Shown piece by piece: positions 11,000-23,900 of a stretch of DNA of 64,000 nucleotides. Position numbers and translations under genes: made by a program. This stretch comes from Cryptomeria japonica (lineage: Eukaryota > Streptophyta > Pinopsida > Cupressales > Cupressaceae): NCBI RefSeq assembly GCF_030272615.1, contig NC_081414.1, forward strand, positions 916,311,648 through 916,375,647. The letters are read 5' to 3'. Under the pieces are notes generated by a model. It saw only the letters and a program-made list of their open reading frames with translations. It ran no database searches and was not told where the DNA came from. How positions within the stretch are numbered: position 1 is the first letter of the stretch; every line of letters starts with the position of its first letter.

Positions 11000-11450
11000 A
11001 AGCTCAAAGACTTGACTATTGGAAGTCCTATCTACCCTTTGCTATACTAAATTTTACAACGAATAAAAGATAACAGCTCAAAGATTGGAATAATCTATTC
11101 TTTCAACACAAAGACAAGAACTAATGCAAGCTCAAAGACTTGCTGCTATTTCTTATCAAACAGTAATTTTTCCTCAAGAATAGACGCAAGCTCAAAGACT
11201 TGCTGCTCCTTCAAGAGAGTTTCCTATTTTAATTAATCTTCTCTACTTGCAACTCAAAGACTTCAAATCAAATTGGACTAAGCTCCTTTAGAAACACTTG
11301 GCATAGAAGAAATAAAAGATTCAAACTCAAACATGTAGCTCAAAGACTCAAAACTTGAGTAATCCTTCTTTATTATTCTTCAAAAACTTTCAATCCACAT
11401 ACATAAGCTCAAAGACTTCTTGCTATAAATTTGGCAGAGTTTTTGCTTGC
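11000..11450 (-). repeat. Dispersed short repeat in the 3' part of element B
   Basis: On the plus strand the motif AGCTCAAAGACTTG (or a close variant) recurs about seven times at roughly 60-70-bp spacing (near 11008, 11075, 11130, 11190, 11253, 11325, 11406), followed by unrelated spacer. It lies between the second TATA (near 11493) and the 3' end of B. Confidence 0.7.
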
Positions 11451-11973
11451 TTTCCAAAAGATACCGATTACAAAGGACCCTCTCTTCTATTTATAGGAGA
11501 GGAGCCTTGAGAAAAAGGTGGGAGGATCCTAACTAACTTGAGAAATTCCCTCAACCACCAAGACCTATTCAACAACTAATTATAACTTCATTAACTAACT
11601 AAGACTTATTACAACTACAGTCCTAATCAGACACAACTTGTAGTTGCCTTAAAAGTAATTACAAAGTGCAAGTAAGGAGTTAACTTGCAATTACAAAAAT
11701 GCAAGTGATGACAACTTGCAATTACAAAAGCGTTTTTACTAGTAAACTTGCCGAAAGGGAAACTACAATTATGAAATTATAATTTTAAAATTTTACAAAA
11801 ATCACTTAAGTTGCACCTCTTGAAGATATGAACAATTCAAACTTTTGAATAACTTTCTGCAATTCATCAGGATCTGGTTCATGAGTGTTCATAGCCACCA
11901 CCCTAGTCTTTACGACAACATCATCGCATTGGCATAGCATGGAGTTGCCCTTTTCCAATGCGGACCGGATTTC

Positions 11974-14900
11974 CTATAACTCAGTTTGATACTTAATCAA
12001 TATTTGAATGGAAGCGACTAAGAATTGCTCACTTCTCCATTCATCATGAATCTTGAGTTGCAGACCTGCAAGAACTTCTTCCTCGAGCAGTAACTCATCA
12101 TTCTGATTTAAAATGTCACAGGATGCCTTTTTACAACAGGAGGTAACATCTTGAAAGACTGTTTCACGCAACTTTAAGGTCTCATCAATTTCTTCAATGA
12201 GTGACTTGAGAACAAGAGATTTGTTCTCCAGAAGTTCCTCATATTCAATGTACATGACTCTGGAAGGAATTACGTCATGCACCTGAAGAACGCCCAATTG
12301 ATGTTGAGGCATCTTTCACCAAGAAACTAAATTTCTCTCAACCTTCTCCAAATTTAGTTTGAAAGCACCCAAGATTTGATTCAACTTATCTTCAATGGTT
12401 TCCAATTTAACCATTGTTTCAAATACCTATCTTATGACTTGTGAACATAAGTCATGCAATTGATCAACCCAAGTGTCTAAGGCTTGAACCTTTTGGGCGG
12501 CTCTCTCGATACCTTGGATTGGTTCACCGGCCTTGGAAGAAACAGGCACTTGGCCTTCTCCATTTGAAGGTAGAATAATACTTTGGATGGCTGCCATGAG
12601 TCTTTGATTCTCTACTTCCAATTGATCTTTCTTGGTCAAAACCTCATCATACCGTTGTACCAATGTAGCCACTATTTGTTGACCATCATGTTTGACAACC
12701 TCATGAGTCTCCTTACCCAGTTGCACTTTGGTGATCCGATAATCAGCTGCTTGCATTTCTTCAACTGGTTTATCTGATATTGGTTCAGCGATTTCTGCCA
12801 CTCTCATCCGATTTTCATCAATGATCACCCTCGAAACTGTCTTTGCCCTCTTAATAGTTTTAGGTTTTGATTGTTTCAACCGTTGGTAGTCAAAGGCATC
12901 AGGTGAGATCACCTGCTTCTTCCTCTTTGTAGTGAAACAACTGAGCCATGGAGGTAAAGCCATTAACTCTGATTCTGGGATAGAGGAAGAAGCAGTTTCT
13001 GTTTGAACAATTGTGGTGATCTTGAGAGAAGTGTCCGTCTGGATAGCCACCATAGTCTGCTGAGTGACAACAGGATGTGATGAAGATGTCATGAACTCAT
13101 CAAAATAGGTCATAGAAGTATCAATATCAGACACAGGTACATATGAAGGATCATCTGAAAAGATATTCAACAAATTTTCCTGAGAATGACCTTGAGATGG
13201 TTCTGCTGCTGAAAGTGGAAGGACGTTCTGCGGAGATTCTGAAATTGAAGGGGCAGATTGAGAGCTCACATCTATCACAAGAGGAAACATGGGTACCTCA
13301 ATAGGAAGTGAAGAAAGAGAATTATGTGGGGACTCTGTAGAAAGCGACTGAGGAGCATTATCAGATTGAGTTTCTTCCTCTGAAGCTTCAGGATCAATCA
13401 CATGAATTTCCAACTGTGGCTTCTCCTTGCCTTGAATTGTTATTTCCTGAGGAGGAAGCACCATTGCACGGCTGACTCGCAATTTAATCCTCGTACTAGA
13501 AGAGGATGCACCTTCTTTATTGTCTAGTTGAATTTCAGACTTCCGCCCAAGAGGACCTGTAGAATCATCTTCTTTCCCAACCTTAATCTTAATGAGCTTG
13601 ACACCATTGTTCTTAAGCCAGCTATTGGTATTGGCAAGAACTGACTGAAATCTATCCAAGATAGAAGTGCCTTCCTTATGGGACCAGTGGATAGAAGGAA
13701 GTGGAGCCTCATCATCATTCTGATTGACAAACTCAAGATCAAGAATGTTGCCATCATCAATCATCCCTTGTGGCACATTCACAAGGTTTAGATCCACAAT
13801 CTGTTCTGCAGTGAGTCGGCAGTAATCCATCTTGCGAATCTCCTTTTTGGTACAAAGATCAACCCAGATATCTTATATCCGATGTACATGGATGAAGGTC
13901 TTCTTGATCTTCTCCTTCATGCCTCGGTAATCGAAATCAGCTCTAGGTTTGAATCTTTTGAGTCTAATTTCCTACAACTCGGTCTCCATAGCCCTAGCCT
14001 TGATTGAAGTCATTAGAGAATATTGACCAATCTTCAATGGGTTGTTGGAAGAAATACCCATGCCAACCTTGTGCTTAACTGACTGATGTGCATGCACAGC
14101 CATGATCTGCCTTCCCAATTCCATGAGAATAATCTTATCTGTTGAGTATCGTGGGAGCATGTAAGGCTGCCCGCCATAGCATCCAACTCTCATTTAGGTA
14201 AAAGTTGGAAACTAGAGAAACAAACAACCATATTCTTTCACCTTTTCCCATGTTTCATTTGAAACTCTTTTGTTCTTCAAGTTCTTGTCAAATTGACACA
14301 AGTAATGACCAAAGAAAGCGTCCTGAACCCTTCTGAAATGAGACCTACTTGATCTTAGAGGCAACTGATCATAGTATTTCCAAACCGGTACAAGCATGCG
14401 ATCACCCTTGGTGGAAAGACCTGGGAAATGTCTAAGTGACGCAGCAATATACACGAGATATGAATTCATGTAGAAGGTGAAAGTAGTAGAGACGACTGCA
14501 AGTTGTTCACACAAAGCATCACTGATGATCTCACCCCGACAGATGTGCTGAGACTGCCTTATTAACATAATAAATTGGTACATCCAAGGTTCAAAAACAT
14601 TGGAATGTTCCAATCCCATCATACGACTCAGAAGAGTAATAGTATCCCCGATCTCATTCTTGAAATCAGATCGATATAACTTTGCCCATCTGGTAAGCGC
14701 AATGCGAGGTTCATGAATCCATTTGTTGATATGACACTTACAGTCTTTCTCCCTTTTGGCAAAGTATTCAGCTGCACTTTGCTCGGAGATCTCTATATAA
14801 ATGGTTTCAGAAGGTATTTTGAAAACCCTCTCTATAGCTTCTGCATCCAAGCGAATGATCACTTCTCCATCATCATTTTTAATAACTCGTGTCTCTTTAT

Positions 14901-15258
14901 CAAAATGATGGGCACATGCTAGAACAAATTCCAGTTCAAGGGCAGCAACTGGAAAGGATGCGGCATGATGGATATGGTTGTCCAACAACCGTTGCATATC
15001 CCCCTCCTTCGGATCTTCAATCCTTTGTATGAATTCAGACATGTCAACATACCCTATCTCAGTATCCTTGATATGATCAAGGGAGGAGGAAACCTGTGAC
15101 TGCGGAACTTCATTTTGGTATTTATCATACCTATATTTCATCTTTTTTGGAGTGGGAGATGATGGTACATCTGTCATCTGGAAACAACTGGGAATGCTGC
15201 AATGTAAATCCAAGAGTATCAAGGCAACATCAAAGTCAATACCTTTAGACATTTTCAC
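11974..15258 (-). pseudogene. Decayed long ORF of element B (same protein family)
   Basis: Reading from 15258 down, one frame gives ...HHAASFPVAALELEFVLACAHHF, GDTITLLSRMMGLEHS, then a stop near 14210, another near 14195, then QPYMLPRYSTDKIILMELGRQ, aligning with the IQF..FTYIRV..PPYMLPRYPTDK region of A and D. Further in-frame stops lie near 13970 and 13866. The next open stretch (13830-12427) is the acidic Ser-rich linker, and 12312-11974 encodes a helical C terminus. The stretch from 15258 to 12427 keeps one frame, so decay there is mainly by nonsense substitutions. It is much more divergent from A than D is. No catalytic motif is recognised. Confidence 0.75.
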
Positions 15259-15269
15259 TCCTCCAAATG

Positions 15270-17170
15270 GGAAAGTTCAACTTTCGTACTTTGGCTTTGT
15301 GAGAGGAAATATAAGAGGTGGAAAAATAAGCTTTTGACTTATTTCGGGTTTTGAAACATGTTTTGCAAGTACACAAGAGGGAAGTACAAACGTGTAATCG
15401 GGTTTCCAAATTCCGAATGCAATTATACTTGCAAAACACGAAGCATGAATAAATGGAAGGAGAATGAATTTTCAGTTTGGAAGTTGGGAAGAACACATTT
15501 GCAATTGGTTTTCTAAATCCAAATACAAACTTATTTACAAACTGAAAATCGAAGGAATGGATGAAAAAATAGTATTTAAGCAAGTAGGAAATGGCAAGGA
15601 TGATAAGTACGGATGAGGGAATTGGAAACGGATAGGTAAAAATGAATTTCAAGAAGATCACTTGGAACTTTATCATGCCAAAATGGAAAGAACTTTCAAC
15701 TTGCAATCCGGATTTCAAAACCCGAAATTGGAAAGAACTTGATTTTTTCGTCATTGAAACTAGATTTTTGGACTAAAGAAGGTTAAGTCTTTGTCCAAAA
15801 AGGGAAGAACACATCTTGAGGTAGAACTTTTCACACTTGCAAATTTCTTTGCAAATTGGGAAGAGCACATCTTTCTTATTTTGAAACTTGATTTTTTTTT
15901 TTGGACCAAAGAAGGTTAAGTCTTTGTTCGAAAAGGGGAAGAACACAAAATTTCCTCTTACTTGCAATCGGGTTTCTAAAACCCGAATGCAAGTAAAGAA
16001 GGAGAATTACAAAGGGGAAGAACAACTTTATTTTACAAATTTCTTTATAAAATGGGGAATTTCCTCTCATAAACCTGTTATGAACATGAACAAAACTAAA
16101 ACTAAACAAGAAAATGCAAGGAAAGAAATAAGAAAGAAATACAAAAATAAAAATTACCTTGCAAGGTTGAGAAGAAATCCAAACTTGGATAATCAACCCA
16201 ACATGGAAGATGATGCCCTTTAAATAGAATTTAAACAATGGAAAAAACTTAGCCACGCATTGTGACAAAAATAAAACCGATTTGCTATAAAAATGCCACG
16301 TAAAAATGCCAAGGAAGTAGTTTGAAACTGATTTAATTCATCATTAAATACAAGACAAAGCAAAAATGATTTAGGATTGAAAGCATACCTTATAGGGGAA
16401 GAATGCATTTTTGGCAAAAAACGTGACTGGTTTTCAGGGCCTTTTTGCAAATCCGAAACCAAAAATGCGCATAAAATGGTTTGATAAATGCTTAGAATCC
16501 AACGCATTTATGGTTGAGTTAAAAACGCCTTAGAAATAGATGGATTGAAACCCCCAAACCATGGCAAATCGCATAAATGCATGATTCAGAAAAAACGCTT
16601 TGAAGAAGACAAATGGTGAAAAAATGGTTTAATGAATGCGTGGAAAATGGGTTTGAATCCTTCAAAGTTGCAGCAAATCCACACTTGGAAGGAATCCCTA
16701 CATTTCCTCCAAAAAATTCGAACCCAAATCAGCTTGCAATGGCATGGAAGAATTTCGGGTTTTGAAAACAAAACAACAAGTTTTATAAAATGTTCATATT
16801 TTTGCCTCTTAAGGCAAATTTCGGGTTTTAGAAAAGAAATTACAAGTTAAATTACTTGTAGTAGGGAAATAGAATTCCCTTTACAAGTGATTTCACTTAA
16901 AACATGTAAAGGGGTTTTAAAATCCCATTTACAAGTTTTATTTTAACATTATAAAAATAACTTTAAGTTACAAAGACATGTAAAGGGGTTTTAAAATCCC
17001 ATTTACAAGTTTTATTTTAACTTAAAGTCAAACTACTGGTAATGGGGGTTTTAAAACCTTCATTACAAGTTTTATAAAAACTTGCAATTGGAGAAAAATT
17101 CCCCTACAAGCGAAAAAGCTTCAAGGGGGTTTTGAAAAACAAATTACCAGTTACTGGTAATTATCGAAAA
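15270..17170 (-). repeat. Palindrome-rich array of element B
   Basis: Occupies the same place, upstream of the ORF, as the hairpin arrays of A and D but with unrelated sequence. Clear examples: CTTGCAATCGGGTTT with its near-perfect complement at 15961-15993; two copies of TGTAAAGGGGTTTT/AAAATCCCATTTACA (16905-16935 and 16978-17008); a related copy near 17040; and the perfect AATTACCAG-TTA-CTGGTAATT at 17142-17162. Many degenerate copies lie between. No coding function is seen. Confidence 0.75.
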
Positions 17171-17381
17171 ATTCCCCTACATTGAAGCAAAAACATAGCA
17201 AACGGACTCGAAACGTGACGAAATTCAAAACGTAGCTTGGGGATGGATCAACGATCGATCCAATCCAAGGATGGGGCAAATTTCTGCCTCGGGAAGTGTG
17301 CCATAGAGTAAAAATTTTCATTTTTTAACAAAAATTTCTATATGATAGTCCAATTTTTGAAATCAAAAGTTGAGGACAACA

Positions 17382-18348
17382 CATTTTTTCATATAGAACT
17401 TCCTATTTTAGTTATTTTTACGGTAATAGAACAACCACACATTTGAAATTTTGCATTCAATATTGAGTTCATGGATGTTCTATTTATATTTTCAATGCAG
17501 CTCTTCAGAGTGTTTACTGATGCTTATATAGCTAATGAAAAGCTGTAAAATTTGTCCCCTAACCTTTTCTTGCCATCCCCAAAATCCAGCAAAATCAAAT
17601 ACTAGAAACTTGGAGAAACATTAATGCCCACGAACTTTAGTTGGACCTGCATTGCAGATCCCCTTTTGCAACCTGGTCTAAGGTGGTATAAATCACAGAA
17701 GCAATAATCTTTAAAAAAATTCTCATCCGCATGAAAGTTTTACCTTGAAAACATCAGTTAAACAATATTTTGACAAATCATGGGTGAATCTCGGTAAAGT
17801 AGCAATCCATGATTACATCATGATTTTCTACAATAATTTGGCAATTTTTCAGTCAAAAAAGTTTATGGTTTCTGGGTTTCTTTAATTTCTGCAGCAACTT
17901 TTTCCAATTCTTCACCTAAACTTAACCCTATTTTCTACTGATTGATCCTTTTAAATTGAAAAAACCTTTATCCTTCAGTTTGCCAATTTCTTTCCGAGAA
18001 ATATTTTTGCTGCTATGGTATATAAAGTAACAAGTGTATTTTCAAGGGTGTGCTCTCTTGATAAATAAGGCGGGTCATTTATAGAAGTATATTTGTCTAG
18101 ATATGAAAAGTTGTTCCAGTAACAACAGGCAATGTTGATGTGCATACCAATGTGGAGATTCCTTTGTTCTTGCTTCTTTCTAACTGCATTTTTATGTGAC
18201 ATTTCTAATTTCATAGACAATTATTATATTCATGTCTCACTTATAGTAGATTTGTGACCTTTTTTTCAGGTTCCTTATTCAATTCAAACCGAAGCATTGA
18301 AATCATAGAGACGTATCAGAAATGATGCATTACAAAAACAAGCCTTAC
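17382..18348 (-). other. Intron 6 of the STR12-like gene, part right of element B
   Basis: AT-rich, with no coding similarity recognised on either strand and no repeat structure seen. The intron continues left through elements B/A and the SINE-like unit, probably beyond the window. Confidence 0.6.
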
Positions 18349-18457
18349 CAAAACATAAGTGTCCTTCAATGGATCAAGGTCAGTTGTTACAGTTGGGCCC
18401 CAATTTCCAAATTGCCGGAGGGGATAAATCTTGAAACCAGGTAAGGATGCAATATCC
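18349..18457 (-). CDS. STR12: STR12-like gene, exon 6 (rhodanese domain, middle)
   Basis: The translation reads DIASLPGFKIYPLRQFGNWG, then DLDPLKDTYVL, the middle of the plant STR12 rhodanese domain. The donor TTTTG before gtaagg gives phase 0. The remaining rhodanese segment, expected to include the active-site loop and the C terminus, was looked for leftward on this strand to position 1 and not seen, so the gene appears to continue beyond the window. Loss of the last exon (a pseudogene) cannot be excluded, but every visible exon is open and its splice sites are intact. Confidence 0.92.
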
Positions 18458-18586
18458 CTGTTAATTGTCAATCCAAAAAATGAATTGTAGTAACATCAGA
18501 ACAATAATAGAAATATTTGGAAAAGAATTTCCTTTATAAAAGAAAAATAAAAAAAATGTTGGTGGATGGCAACAAATGTCACATAC

Positions 18587-18697
18587 ACTTCATCTGGTTC
18601 ACGAACATCCATTAATTGAGCATCATTTGTAAAATTCTCCTCCTGCATTTTAAGATGAAGCTCCTCTGGTTCAATATTCTTAAGAGATCCTCCCTGC
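18587..18697 (-). CDS. STR12: STR12-like gene, exon 5 (linker and start of rhodanese domain)
   Basis: The translation reads RQGGSLKNIEPEELHLKMQ and then DAQLMDVREPDE: the linker and the first strand of a rhodanese (sulfurtransferase) domain with its LMDVREP signature. The acceptor at gtcag is chosen over a nearer cag because only it restores the phase-2 junction with exon 4. The donor after ...GATGAAGT keeps frame with exon 6. The intron on each side is only about 130 bp, in sharp contrast to introns 2, 3 and 6. Confidence 0.92.
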
Positions 18698-18825
18698 CTG
18701 ACATAATTTTAAAGAAACAAGTTAACAATTTGCAATAATCAACTGCTAAATTATTTCCTTACAAAATATTGCCACAAAAGAAATTAGAAAATGGTGAACA
18801 GTAAAGCATGAACAGGTGTGCGTAC

Positions 18826-18926
18826 CTTTCAGACAAGACTTGCACCAAGTGCCAACCAAACTTCGTTTTGCATCTGACTGGTTTATTTAGAGGTGCACTA
18901 AATGCTGCTTCTTCAAATTCTGGGAC
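18826..18926 (-). CDS. STR12: STR12-like gene, exon 4 (end of parvulin domain)
   Basis: The 101-nt exon encodes VPEFEEAAFSAP, then VRCKTKFGWHLVQVLSE, the C-terminal half of the parvulin domain with its conserved FGWH segment. The acceptor is catacag before GTCCCAG and the donor is TCTGAAAG before gtacgc (phase 2). Intron 3, between exons 3 and 4, holds the complete Ty1/copia insertion at 20450-26077. Confidence 0.93.
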
Positions 18927-20449
18927 CTGTATGAAGTTTTCATCATCCATGTCTCCCAAAACACGTATATTCTTATTCCTAATGTAAAAACCAAATGGAT
19001 CTGTTCAAAACTAAAAGGAAAAAAAATGAAGAAAAAACCATTTTCGTTGTCCTTTTAAGTAATAAAAAGATTCACAATTAACACCAATGTCCTTAGCCAA
19101 TGCATTTAATTACAAATTTTTTTATTAAAATTAACTATTGATGTATTCATTTCTCATTAAAGGACAAAAGTTCACAAAGTTTCAGATCTCTGCTAGCAGA
19201 TGGGCAAGGAGTACATTGCTGTGGAAGCTTTATAGAAGGACAAAATTTGAGATCCCTGCTAGCAGAGAGGACTAAGGATCTGAGTAAAACATAGATTTGC
19301 AGCTGCATACAAAAATCATTATCCACTAGCACTTGGTGAAAAGAATGCAATCCAATCTACCAAAAACCAATCAAAAGTACACTTCTAACTGAGCTAACTC
19401 TAGAAACACAAAAGCAGCCCTCTGAAATTAGCTCTCAATAGAAATTGGTTCCATGTGCTGCCTTAATAGATATATGCCTCTTCTGATATGGCTCAGGTAC
19501 CTCTCTACTGTATTTGATCCATGCCCATAAAGGCACAAAATCTTATTGTATAGGGTACTTTCACTAACATACTTATACACATCTATCCCTATCTTACATA
19601 TTGGATTTGCATATTAATAGGGTACCTTATAGCATCCAATATGATACATAATTTAATATGGCTATGTAGATATTCTGGCTTCATCACAGTTTTGTTATAT
19701 CTTCTATTTTCCACTTTACTGGCTATACAGATATGCAGTCATATACAAAGATTGCTAACCTCCAATGGCATTTGGTGGAAAAAGTGTAATCCCTTCTACC
19801 AAAAGCCAATCAAATGTCCACTTATAATAAATGAGCTAACTCCAGCAACACAAAAACAACCGTTACAAGCTCATCTTTTGAAGGCTTCTCTGTTTCTCAT
19901 AATAAACTGACAAGAAAGCATATCATTAAATGATGGTATAAAATTTATAATCCATAACAGTGTTCAATGGAAAAGAAAATGAAATTTTATCGGAGCAGAA
20001 TTATTTCCATGATTTTTCCAAGGGAGTGATACACACAAGACAAACAGTTAAAAAATGTGTTAATTTTTTCTAGTCATTATCAACCAGGGGTACAAAAGTT
20101 AGCCAAAACCACCATCTAATAAAGATCTTCAACCAGTGTGCTTGATAGATTCTTCAATAAAGCTCTATGGATTGACAACAGAGTTTTTCCAAATGGCAAA
20201 CTAATAATTTATTGTGATAAAGTTGAATGAAAGTAAATACCTCATCCAAATCAATTATCATAGTTTGATCATGTAAACATGCATGGAACAGAATCTACAA
20301 GACTATGCAAGTTTATTTTGGCTTTTTAATGATAAATTTTAGTTCAAAGTTCAAACTGATGGAAAATGATGTGCATAAGCATACTACATTCTGATGGATT
20401 CAAATGTTCATAATTTCCTACAAAACTGCACAGTTAATGTCACCAGAAA
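18927..20449 (-). other. Left part of intron 3
   Basis: AT-rich non-coding sequence. A short direct repeat with core TCTGCTAGCAGA or CCTGCTAGCAGA occurs twice near 19185 and 19255. A roughly 80-bp stretch containing ctaccaaaa(a/g)ccaatcaaa and gagctaactc occurs twice, near 19355 and 19797. Nothing else recognised. Confidence 0.5.
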
Positions 20450-20647
20450 TGTGAAAATCAGAGATTCACGGGTAAAATACAATGTCTATTAACTGAGAAA
20501 ATATTACAATATATAGGAATTACAAAGCACTGTAGATATTAATGGAATCAACTACTTCTAACTACCTGCTACTGTAGACATTTAAGATGTCTAACAACTA
20601 ATTACATTATTGACCCATTAACAGAATAAAGAAATATTATTCTAACA
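20450..20647 (-). repeat. 3' LTR of the copia element
   Basis: 198 bp, TG...CA, matches the 5' LTR except for a few substitutions and small indels. The poly(A)-type TTTATT/AATAAA context lies within it. Confidence 0.9.
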
Positions 20648-20941
20648 CCCTCCCTTAATGGTCAATCTATCAAAAACACCAAGTTGCTCCCTGAATTTTA
20701 GAAACTTATCCGGGCTCAAAGACTAGGTGAGAATATCTGCAGTCTAATCGGCTATCAGAACATACTGCAACTGAACTGATCCGTCTTGTACCAACTTGCG
20801 AATGTAGTGACAATGAAGCTCGACATGCTTGGTACGTTCATGGAAAACTGGATTTTTGGCCAGTTTGAGCACCCCTTGAATATCAGTATACAAGGGAGGA
20901 CCTGCTTGTGGCATCTACATGTCAGAGAGCATCCTCCGGAG

Positions 20942-23900
20942 TCAAACTGCCTCACATGCGGCCTTGACTATTCCCCGATATTCGGCTTCGGTCGAGGAAA
21001 GAGCCACGGCCTGTTGCTTCTTGCTGCTCCAAGTGACAGCACCTATACCCAAACTGAATACGTACCCAGAAGTGGATTTTCGATCATCCATTGATCCTTC
21101 CCAATCTGAGTTAGTATAACCAATCAGCTTTGGATTGTTGCACCTGCGATGCAGAATGCCATAGTCTGAAGTGCCTTTCACATATCGCATCACTCGCTTC
21201 GCTACAATCCAATGATTAGCTTTTGGGGCTGTCATGAAGCAAGAGATGTAGTTGACAGCAAAACAGATGTCAAGTCTAGTAGCAGTGAGGTAGATGAGGC
21301 TGCCTACTAGTTGCCTGAATTTGGTTTCATCTACTGCAGGTGAATCAGACTTGGCTGATAACTTCAGCCCTTTCCCCATAGGTGTGGAAGCGGGTTTACA
21401 ATCCTACATTTGAAACCTGTCAAGCAAACTGCGGGCATACTAGGACTGTGAAATAAAGAAATTGTCATCAGTCTGCAACACTGATACCTAAGCAATAATG
21501 GAGAAGCCCCAAATCTATCATGTCAAAAGCTTGGCACAAGTCCTATTTGATGGCTATAATCAAATGTGCTGAATTGCCAGTAATGTTCAAGTCATCCACG
21601 TAGACAACAAGAAAAAGTATATCATCACCGGAGAGTTTGACATGCAGATTGGTGTCAGAGGGACTATGCTGAAAACCATGTTCAACTAAATATTGATCAA
21701 TCTTGAAGTACCAAGCCCAAGGGGCTTGCTTCAGACCATAGAGGGCTTTTACCAATCTGCAAACCTGATGTTCCTTACCAAGAACCTTGAAGCCAGGAGG
21801 TTGAGTCATATAAACTTCTTCTTGCAACTCACCGTTGAGGAATGCACTCTTAACATCCATCTAGTGAATTTTCCATCCAAACTAAGCTGCAATGGCGAGA
21901 AGAAGACAAATTGTGCTCATCTTGGCAGTAGGAGCAAAAGTCTCCTCGTAGTCAATGCCCTCCCGTTGTGTAAATCTCCGAGCAACCAATTTGGCCTTGC
22001 ACTTATCCAAAGTACCATCTGCATGATATTTGACTTTGTAAACCCTTTTACAACTGATAGGTCTCTTCCCAGGAGGCAGATCAAAAATACCCTGTGTTAT
22101 TCTTCAACAGACTATGGTATTATGTCTCCATAGCCTTTTCCCACTCAGGAATGCCTTTAGCCTCGAAATATGTCTCAGGCTCATGGATGTCGTGGATGTT
22201 GGCCATAAGTGCAAAGTTGACTGTATTCTATTGCTTTCTCTTTCGACGAACTAATCTATCCTCAAGAAGCTCATCATCATGAAGATCGCCTATTGTCTTG
22301 GCCCACCATTTAGGCCTAAGGGTAGAAGTACCAACATCTGGCATTGGAGGAACAACATCCCCTGGAGTTTCTGGAACAAAGTCATTTGGATGCGAATCCT
22401 CTGAAAAATCAGGTGGTGTTGGATCGGTAGATTCCTAATCTTCAGAGTCAAAATGCTCTGAAGCCCTCCCATCATGGGAACCAAGAGGAAGATGAACACC
22501 AACATCAATCTTCACAAACTGAGTCGTAGAACTAGAAGTAGTAGAAGGCATAAATGGACCAGTAGTCTCATCAACCACAACATCACGACTGAAAATGGGA
22601 CAATCTATCTCCACATCAATCAGCCTGTAGGCCTTGTGGTTGTTGCTATAACCGGTAAACTCTTTGGCTCTTTAAATCCAGCTTAGCACGCTTGGCATCT
22701 AGAATCCATACATGAGCGGTAGAACCAAAGACTTTCAAATGGCCCACTTTAGGCTTGCGTCCTGACCAAGCTTCTTCAAGAGTCATCTTCTTAACGGCAT
22801 GTGTAGGTGACCGATTCAGGGGTAGATTGCAGTGTAAACTGCTTCAGCCCAGTATTTCTTAAGAACATTTCTATGCTCCAACATAGAACAAGCCATTTCA
22901 GTAATGGTGCGATTTCTACGTTCAATGACACCATTCTGCTGAGGGGTGTATGGTGTGGTGAGTTGGCGCTTAATGCCATGTGTAGCACAAAATGTAGAGA
23001 ATTCATTGGAACAAAACTCCCCCCATTATCTGACCTTAGAGTGACAATCAAAGAACTGTATTCTTTCTCAACAAGGCCTTAAACTGCTGAAATTTACTAA
23101 ACACATCTGATTTATTCTTGAGAAAATACACCCACATTTTACAACTGAAATCATCAACAAATAACAAGAAGTACCTACAACCAGTAACGGAAGGTGTATT
23201 CATTGGCCCACATACATCAGCGTGAACCAATTGAAGGAACTTGGAGGCTCGCCAAGAATCGCCATCCGAGAATGGTGTCCAATGCTACTTCCCAGCTTGA
23301 TAGGCTCTACATACTCCATGATTTTGAGGTTGGATCTCAGGTAGACTAGCAACCAAACCCTCCCGAGATAGTTGAGAGAGATAGTGCACGTTTAAGTGCC
23401 CATAACGTTGGTGCCAAAGTGTTCTTATGGATGTACTCATAGCAGCCAAAGCGTGCTCATGAGTATCGCCAAAATCAGCAAGTCTATACAAACCATGATC
23501 CTCAAGTCCCATAGCGATTGTAGTACGAGTCTCCCTATCAACAATGTTGCAGGTGGATGAACTGAAGATAAAATCTAATTGAGGAGAATACCTCATGATC
23601 TGGCTAACGGAGAGAAGATTATGTTCCATGCCTGGAACATAGTAGACATCAAGAAAAATTAAATTTCTACCTCCTGAGTGAAACTGGACAGTGCCCTTAC
23701 CAGCAATTGTGTACTCTTCTCCTCCTCTGAAGATTATTGAATCCGAGAATGGTTCAAATTTCGTGAACCAATCCCGACGATGAGTAAAATGCTATGAAGC
23801 CCCTAAATCAATATAGCAGGCAGAAGAGTGTACTGGATCTGTTGTTCTCTTGGCCATAAAAGCATAGAATGCAAATTGTTTCTACTGTGTTTGGCGACAT

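Larger units (their letters stand above)
3196..17381 (-). mobile_element. Element B: large TG...CA unit with a decayed ORF, host of element A
   Basis: On the minus strand the unit starts TGTTGTCCTCAAC (17381) and ends TTTTCAACCAACA (3196). It is flanked by the 5-bp repeat CATTT (3191-3195 and 17382-17386). Element A with its own target duplication is inserted near the 3' end; without it B is about 6.7 kb. On the minus strand the order is: palindrome-rich array (17170-15270), broken long ORF (15258-11974), TATA-like tcctataaata near 11493, dispersed short repeats, CAACA end. This is the same plan as A, D and E with quite different sequence. No long terminal direct repeat is visible. Confidence 0.75.
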
